Assembly: GCA_964440495.1 (NCBI GenBank)
Contig: CAYTSD010000027.1
Location: forward strand, 1 to 18,021
Source: Benthortus sp964440495
Lineage (GTDB): Archaea > Thermoproteota > Nitrososphaeria_A > Caldarchaeales > Wolframiiraptoraceae
Reading direction: 5' to 3'
Length of the DNA stretch: 18,021 nucleotides
Part shown: piece by piece, positions 13,603 to 18,021 of the stretch
How the letters are laid out: each line of letters starts with the position of its first letter
Numbering within the stretch: the first letter of the stretch is position 1
Position numbers and translations under genes: made by a program
The notes under the pieces: generated by a model
What the model was told of the DNA's origin: nothing
Seen by the model: only the letters and a program-made list of their open reading frames with translations
The model's database searches: none

Positions 13603-14674
13603 GTGGAAGCGGGTAACGTAGGAAGGCGACTATCCCGCCGAGTCCCATAATCTTCTCCGATGCCTCAAGTCCATCCAACAAGACCTGTAACCTAAGCTTA
13701 CCTGTCTCGACGGCGTCAAGAAGCCTTGATAAATCCTCCTCGGCTACGTGATTCCAGAGAAAGGACTCTGAGACAAGTATCTTCTCAACGGCTCCAAGCC
13801 TCCATGCCTCGAGAACCTCCCTGAACCCGACGGCAACCTTCTCAGGGTTCTCCACCATCTGCTGGATGAATCTCTCAACTTCAACCGAATCCCTGAGAGG
13901 CTTAACCACCTCAGAATACTCCTTCAAGACCCCTGACCTCATAGCCTCTCTCACACCATCCTCGCTCCCCACAGAGACATACCCAGTCTTACCAATCCTC
14001 GAATACAGGTCCTTCCCCTCCCTCCTAAGATACTTCATGAAGTCCTCGACGAAGATTTTAGGACCTAAGACAACTATCTCCGTATCCTCTTTCATGTTTC
14101 TCCGCAGAATGTCGGCGACCTCAGGGAACCCTCTCTCAGACAAGTCCTCCCTCCCAGAAGCCATCATCTTATCTATCGGCGGCACCCTCTTAGAGTAGAG
14201 TATCTTTAAGCCCTGGGGAGAGAACTCTGCGACGGCTGCGCCCTCATTATCCAAGGCCACGCATAAGAAGCTCCTACTCCTTCTCCGGCCTCTGAGATAA
14301 TTTGAAGCGAAGGCCTTCAATCTTGCAAACTGCTTCTCGCTTCTAACCGTTATCTCAGCCCCTGGGTGGAGCCTTATGCTGTGATACTTCCCGACGAGGT
14401 CTAGGTCTCTACTCTCATAGACTATTCTGCCTCTGAAGCTAACCCTCTTCATCAGGGGGTCGGCAACCTTCCTCTCAACCTCTATTCCAAGTGTTACGGA
14501 GACCCTCTCACTGTCAAACCTTCCTGAAGCACGCTCCTTCTTCAACTCCCTACTAGTCTCAGAATAAACGATGTCGCCTACCTGAACCAGTCTAAATATG
14601 TTGAGGAGGTCGAGGCTGCTCTCTGGGATAAGTGTCAGAGACCTCTTCACGTCACTGATCTTCCTAACAATCAC
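13580..14674 (-). CDS. pelA: Archaeal Pelota (aDom34), ribosome rescue factor
   Basis: The 364-aa protein matches archaeal Pelota, an eRF1 paralogue that works with aEF1A or ABCE1 to split stalled ribosomes and start no-go/non-stop mRNA decay. Domain 1 (about 1-128) has LTLIPESSLDLLNIFRLVQVGDIV, the Sm-like fold entry. Domain 2 (about 133-258) lacks the GGQ of eRF1, as expected. Domain 3 (about 259-356) ends in the conserved GGIVAFLRYPL. The start is GTG at 14674, which gives the expected MIVRKI-type N-terminus; a short overlapping upstream ATG frame ends after six codons. The symbol pelA here means Pelota and is unrelated to the Pel polysaccharide genes in this window. Confidence 0.96.
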   Translation of the reverse strand: MIVRKISDVKRSLTLIPESSLDLLNIFRLVQVGDIVYSETSRELKKERASGRFDSERVSVTLGIEVERKVADPLMKRVSFRGRIVYESRDLDLVGKYHSIRLHPGAEITVRSEKQFARLKAFASNYLRGRRRSRSFLCVALDNEGAAVAEFSPQGLKILYSKRVPPIDKMMASGREDLSERGFPEVADILRRNMKEDTEIVVLGPKIFVEDFMKYLRREGKDLYSRIGKTGYVSVGSEDGVREAMRSGVLKEYSEVVKPLRDSVEVERFIQQMVENPEKVAVGFREVLEAWRLGAVEKILVSESFLWNHVAEEDLSRLLDAVETGKLRLQVLLDGLEASEKIMGLGGIVAFLRYPLPLKQMKGR

Positions 14675-14732
14675 TCCAAGATTCTCACCGACCCTCGCAG
14701 CCCATAAACATTAAACAAAATTCTCGAAAACA

Positions 14733-14741
14733 CTTTTATAC
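14733..14741. promoter_or_regulatory. Putative shared TATA box between Pelota and the ACT/V4R gene
   Basis: CTTTTATAC on the plus strand, equivalent to GTATAAAAG on the minus strand, lies in the 103-base divergent gap. It predicts starts near 14765 for the plus gene (ATG 14778, leader about 13 nt, no clear ribosome binding site) and near 14710 for Pelota (GTG 14674). Both distances are normal for archaea. Confidence 0.45.
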
Positions 14742-14777
14742 TCATCAGCCAACATTATTTGGAGTCCATAACTAATT

Positions 14778-15626
14778 ATGAGACGGGTGAAGATTAACGA
14801 GTTTAGAGGGACGAAGGCTGCTGAAAGCCTTAGAATAGGATATTTTCCAGGAAAACATGTGACGACACTCATCGTCGAAGACGTAGAGAATGATGAAGAA
14901 AACTTCGCGAAGATTAGTCGGGTTATAAGGATGCTTGGCGGGAAAATCCTCCTCGTAAGACCATCCAGCCCAACTAAGAAGATTGTTGACGTAATGTTCG
15001 TAATTGAACTGCCGCGGGAGCTGGAGGAGGAGCTCTGCTCAAAGATAGAGAGCCTAGGTCTATGTAAGCAGGTCACTGTGATAGAATCCTTCAATCCCAA
15101 CATGTTCTTCAACGTCTTCTTCCCCTACATAGTAAGCGGCTGTAGAGCGATAATAATGAGGGAGCCGATGTATAAGGGAATCCTTCTAGGAATACGTAGG
15201 AGATTCGGTGAAGGAGCAGCAAAAGTCTTCCTAAACTTCATAGGACATGAAGTTGGAAAGGAGGCCGCCACATCTATATCTCCAATAATCAAGCATCTAG
15301 AGCTTGTAAAGGCTGTTGAAACATTCTTACTGATTGGACAGGCATTAGGCTATGCGATAGTGGAATCCGTTGAGAAAGTTGATGATAAAATCATTGTCAG
15401 GCTTCTGTATAGCTGGGAGGGTGAGATTATGAGAAACATTTATGACACGTCGCAGTGCTACTTCAATAAGGGGATTCTCGAAGGGTTTCTCCTAGCATTG
15501 ACTGGTGAGAAATGGGTTGGGAAGGAGGTGGAATGTGTTGCTAAAGGCGATGACAGATGCATCTTCATCCTTGAAAGAGAGTATGAGGCAGAGGCTGAGA
15601 AGGAAGTATCCCCCATAAGGATTTAA
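14778..15626 (+). CDS. ACT-like plus V4R domain protein, probable small-molecule sensor
   Basis: The 282-aa protein has an N-terminal ACT-like beta-alpha-beta domain (about 27-103, beginning HVTTLIVEDV). A C-terminal V4R (4-vinyl reductase/hydrocarbon-binding) domain covers about 118-266. The V4R signature is seen in FLLALTGEKWVGKEVECVAKGDDRCIFIL (237-265), with Cys253 and Cys261, and Cys227 in DTSQCYF. V4R domains bind small hydrophobic ligands or metal through such residues. ACT domains are regulatory ligand-binding modules. No DNA-binding domain or enzyme motif is seen, so it is likely a sensor or adaptor rather than an enzyme. It is followed 18 bases later by the nucleotidyltransferase gene on the same strand, which suggests co-transcription. 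Confidence 0.82.
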   Translation: MRRVKINEFRGTKAAESLRIGYFPGKHVTTLIVEDVENDEENFAKISRVIRMLGGKILLVRPSSPTKKIVDVMFVIELPRELEEELCSKIESLGLCKQVTVIESFNPNMFFNVFFPYIVSGCRAIIMREPMYKGILLGIRRRFGEGAAKVFLNFIGHEVGKEAATSISPIIKHLELVKAVETFLLIGQALGYAIVESVEKVDDKIIVRLLYSWEGEIMRNIYDTSQCYFNKGILEGFLLALTGEKWVGKEVECVAKGDDRCIFILEREYEAEAEKEVSPIRI

Positions 15627-15644
15627 GCATCCACTTTATTACTC

Positions 15645-16337
15645 ATGATGTTGAGTTACCGTCAAGTGGTTTACAGCGAGAGGCATTGGAGGCTTCTCAG
15701 AAGGCTTAGGGCTAGGGCTGAGAAACTCATGAAACCTCTCATAGAGCATGGGCTTAGACCTATAGTTTATGGGAGTATAGCCCGTGGAGATGTCAGGGAG
15801 GAAAGCGACATAGACGTCTTCATACCCTATCCCGTGGGCTCGGCGATGCTTGAACTCTACCTAGAAGAAGTAGGGATAAAGCCGTGGAAGAGAGTCCTAG
15901 TCCAAGCCACGCCAAGCTACGTTCCCAAAGCCTACATACTCATCGACGAGAAGACCTCCGTCTCCTACCCGCTTAGCAAGATGCGTGAAGAAGAGGAAGA
16001 ATTCTATAAGCTTGCAGGCCAGCTTGGATGGGAGCAGCTGAAGAATGACGAGCGAGTGCCAGGGATGAATAAGCAGCTTATCCTCATAGTTCCATCTCCT
16101 GAAGGGCATCTTGAGATGCCTGTTGAACGCAGTGTAGAAGAGGCTGCGAAGATTCTGGAGGTAAGCCCAACAACCCTCCGAAAGAGGGTTCAAGTGCTGA
16201 AGAGGAGGAGAGAGGTTGGTCGAACAGGCGTCTATAGGAAGGTTGAGATACCTGAAGACAAGACAGTGGAGGAAGTCTTCCAGCAGCTATTGGCGCGAGA
16301 CCCAGCTCTAAGAAGGAGGCTTAGAACAATTAGCTGA
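15645..16337 (+). CDS. Archaeal nucleotidyltransferase with C-terminal helix-turn-helix
   Basis: The 230-aa protein carries the polymerase-beta-type nucleotidyltransferase motif GSIARGDVREESDIDVF (43-59), with metal-binding Asp55 and Asp57. A middle domain contains RVLVQATPSYVPKAYILID (83-101). A predicted helix-turn-helix follows at about 162-188 (VEEAAKILEVSPTTLRKRVQVLKRRRE). It resembles an archaeal family annotated only as predicted nucleotidyltransferase. Its substrate is unknown; the family could modify RNA, protein or a small molecule. It may be translated from either of two adjacent ATG codons (15645 or 15648). It lies 18 bases behind the V4R gene, so the sensor may control it. Confidence 0.85.
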   Translation: MMLSYRQVVYSERHWRLLRRLRARAEKLMKPLIEHGLRPIVYGSIARGDVREESDIDVFIPYPVGSAMLELYLEEVGIKPWKRVLVQATPSYVPKAYILIDEKTSVSYPLSKMREEEEEFYKLAGQLGWEQLKNDERVPGMNKQLILIVPSPEGHLEMPVERSVEEAAKILEVSPTTLRKRVQVLKRRREVGRTGVYRKVEIPEDKTVEEVFQQLLARDPALRRRLRTIS

Positions 16338-16375
16338 ATCCTACTCGGAGACTTTGGAAAACAATTTATTAGTCT

Positions 16376-17830
16376 TTGAGGAATAAGTTTTGGGACCCTT
16401 CCTTGAAGGCTCTCCTAATCTCTCCACCCACAAACTCTGTAGTCAAAGCAATCATAGGTACAACTGGCCCGCCTCTAGGCTTAGCTTACTTGGCCTCGGT
16501 GGCAGGGGAGGAGGGATGGGAGGTAAAGATAGTTGATGCGCTTGCCGAGGATTTAGATTTCGAGGATGTTGAGAAGATTATTGGAAAATATTACCCGGAT
16601 GTTCTCGGTCTATCTGCTACAACCTCCATGATACCTGACGCCTATAAGGTTGCCTCGATAGCTAAGGCCATTAACCCTGACATGCTTGTCATGATAGGCG
16701 GCCCCCATGTCACATTCACCGCTGAGCAGACTCTAGAGGAGTGTCAGAGCATAGATGTAGTGGTTAGGGGGGAGGGTGAGGAGACCTTCAGGGAACTCCT
16801 CCAACACCTACGTGAAGGAAGAGGCTTCAGAGACATCCTGGGAATAACCTATAGAGAGAATGGTGGAGAGATTAGGAGTAACCCTCCGAGACCTCTTATC
16901 AGAGACCTCGACAAGGTTCCTCTACCAGCCTACGACCTCCTCCCAATGATGAAGTATAGAATTGGGAAGATAAGGTTCGGGACAATTATGACATCACGTG
17001 GATGCCCCTATAACTGCGTCTTCTGCTCCTCCTCACTCCAATTCGGGAAGAGGTGGCGCTCACACAGCCTAGACAGAGTTATAGAGGAACTAAGAATACT
17101 TGTAGAGAGATACAGGGTGAGAGAGATAGAGTTCCTCGACGACACCTTCACACTAAACAGGAAGAGAGCCATAGAAATCTCCAACACTATCAGGAAAGAG
17201 AAGCTCGACATCTCTTGGAGCGCGTCCTCAAGAGTTAACACATTTAATCGAGAGATAGGCGAGGCCATGAGAAGGGCTGGAGCACACACAATCTACTTTG
17301 GAATAGAGTCGGGCTCTGAGAAGACCCTAAAGTTCATAGGCAAGGGAATAACTCTGAGACAGTCCATAGATGCTGTGAGGGCTGCGAAAGGAGCAGGGCT
17401 TAGAACACTTGGCTCCTTCATAATAGGATTCCCCTATGAAGAGCTAGACGACATGAAGGCCACGATAAGGTTCTCAAACAGGGTTGGAGTAGACTTAGCC
17501 CAGTTCACCGTCGCTACACCCTACCCGGGGACAAGGCTCTGGGAGATAGCCGTCAAAGACAACCTCCTTCTCACCCGCGACTGGGGGAAATTCACAACAG
17601 TTGACGTTGTTATGCGCAACCTATACCTCACAGCCGAGCAGATACAGAAACTCTTCTTCTGGGCATACCTCTACTTCTACCTCCACCCAAAGCACGCCCT
17701 ACAAGACCTCATCAAAAACAAGGGATTCATACTGAAGAAAACCATCCCAGCAGTTCTCAAATTCATAAGAGAGAATCTAGGAATTTTGAAAAGATCATGG
17801 AGAAAACACTCTAGGCGTTTAAGCTGTTAA
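16376..17830 (+). CDS. B12-binding-domain radical SAM protein
   Basis: The protein is 484 aa from a TTG at 16376. The N-terminal Rossmann-like cobalamin-binding domain (about 10-145) has PPLGLAYLASVAGEEGWEV and VMIGGPHVTF. The radical SAM domain (about 200-400) holds the 4Fe-4S motif C210-x3-C214-x2-C217 (RGCPYNCVFC), followed by FLDDTF and GIESGSEKTL. The C-terminal ~80 residues are basic and helical. Such enzymes methylate or rearrange unactivated carbons in lipids, cofactors or natural products; the substrate cannot be told. The TTG at 16403 (giving LKALLISPPT) is an equal or better start, since family members begin at this strand and a TATA-like AATTTATTA at 16362-16370 would then lie the usual distance upstream. 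The classic DxHxxG B12 motif is absent, as in many members. Confidence 0.9.
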   Translation: MRNKFWDPSLKALLISPPTNSVVKAIIGTTGPPLGLAYLASVAGEEGWEVKIVDALAEDLDFEDVEKIIGKYYPDVLGLSATTSMIPDAYKVASIAKAINPDMLVMIGGPHVTFTAEQTLEECQSIDVVVRGEGEETFRELLQHLREGRGFRDILGITYRENGGEIRSNPPRPLIRDLDKVPLPAYDLLPMMKYRIGKIRFGTIMTSRGCPYNCVFCSSSLQFGKRWRSHSLDRVIEELRILVERYRVREIEFLDDTFTLNRKRAIEISNTIRKEKLDISWSASSRVNTFNREIGEAMRRAGAHTIYFGIESGSEKTLKFIGKGITLRQSIDAVRAAKGAGLRTLGSFIIGFPYEELDDMKATIRFSNRVGVDLAQFTVATPYPGTRLWEIAVKDNLLLTRDWGKFTTVDVVMRNLYLTAEQIQKLFFWAYLYFYLHPKHALQDLIKNKGFILKKTIPAVLKFIRENLGILKRSWRKHSRRLSC

Positions 17831-17989
17831 TCGCTGAACATGTGATTCGAAGCATCATTAAATCCTCCCTCAACAACCTTAACCCAACCCTTGCCAGCTT
17901 TCCCCACCACAGACCATTGGAACCAATAACATCGAAACTGCAAGTAAGAGAATTAGAACTAAGATGCCATGCCTGGACTTTCCAGCCAT
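17827..17989 (-). pseudogene. Frameshifted small secreted-protein remnant
   Basis: On the minus strand an ATG at 17989 opens a short basic start followed by a strong signal-peptide-like hydrophobic stretch (HGILVLILLLAVSMLLVPMV). That frame ends at 17879 after 36 codons. Switching by one base near the GGTGGGG at about 17907-17913 gives a continuation GKAGKGWVKVVEGGFNDASN to a TAA at 17827. The GW-V-K-V...GGF-(G/N)-D-x-x-N pattern resembles the entry of secreted beta-propeller-type proteins, from memory only. TAAAAATA at 18021-18014 lies about 28 nt before the ATG, which would suit a leaderless transcript. Even without the frameshift the product would have only about 54 residues, so it is probably a truncated remnant. 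A sequencing error or chance open frame is possible. Confidence 0.35.
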
Positions 17990-18021
17990 TACGGGTTTAA
18001 AATCTTAGACCAGTATTTTTA

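Noticed and set aside
13580..14674. Considered eRF1 instead of Pelota
   Set aside because: No GGQ or NIKS motif, and the C-terminus has the Pelota GGIVAFLRYP signature.
14711..15112. Minus-strand open frame of 133 codons
   Set aside because: Antisense to the well-supported ACT/V4R gene; Ser-rich composition typical of a shadow frame.

Overview
This 18 kb window comes from an archaeon. It carries archaeal DnaG primase, archaeal Pelota, a complete archaellum motor operon, an archaellin with a class III signal peptide, a tRNA-Tyr with a bulge-helix-bulge intron at position 37/38, and TATA-box promoters. GTG and TTG starts are frequent (ArlI, ArlG, ArlH, Pelota, the TPR protein, DnaG and the radical SAM protein), as are AGG/AGA arginine and ATA isoleucine codons. 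This suggests a thermophilic member of the TACK/Thermoproteota side (for example Bathyarchaeia- or Caldarchaeales-like), but the phylum is an inference with low confidence. No transposon, CRISPR array, rRNA or phage gene was seen, and no gene-free stretch exceeds 300 bases.

Region 1 (1-6765, minus strand). A tightly packed operon, read right to left, encodes an unrecognised 162-aa protein, an ArlD/E-like coiled-coil protein, ArlF, ArlG, ArlH, ArlI, ArlJ and an unrecognised membrane protein with a Pro/Glu-rich tail. An intron-containing tRNA-Tyr(GUA) follows. The archaellum genes are joined by overlaps or gaps of a few bases with good ribosome binding sites. Several true starts lie downstream of the longest open frame.

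Region 2 (6766-7850). The single archaellin gene is transcribed divergently from the motor operon, and its stop overlaps the start of a small three-helix membrane protein. The divergent promoter region holds a near-perfect inverted repeat centred on the TATA box.

Region 3 (7851-12361). A minus-strand cluster encodes a small TPR-like protein, a PelF-like glycosyltransferase and a PelG-like polytopic membrane protein. It faces a divergent second GT4 glycosyltransferase across an 83-base promoter region with a 12-bp direct repeat. This looks like a reduced archaeal version of the Pel exopolysaccharide synthase/transporter and is the most interesting part of the window.

Region 4 (12442-14674). 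DnaG (plus) and Pelota (minus) converge and overlap by 23 bases. Both families are linked to RNA quality control in archaea.

Region 5 (14778-18021). Plus-strand genes encode an ACT-like/V4R sensor-type protein, a nucleotidyltransferase with a C-terminal helix-turn-helix, and a B12-binding-type radical SAM protein. The right end holds a short, apparently frameshifted secreted-protein remnant on the minus strand.

Taken together, the left two thirds serve the cell surface (motility and probably an extracellular polysaccharide), and the right third is informational and regulatory.
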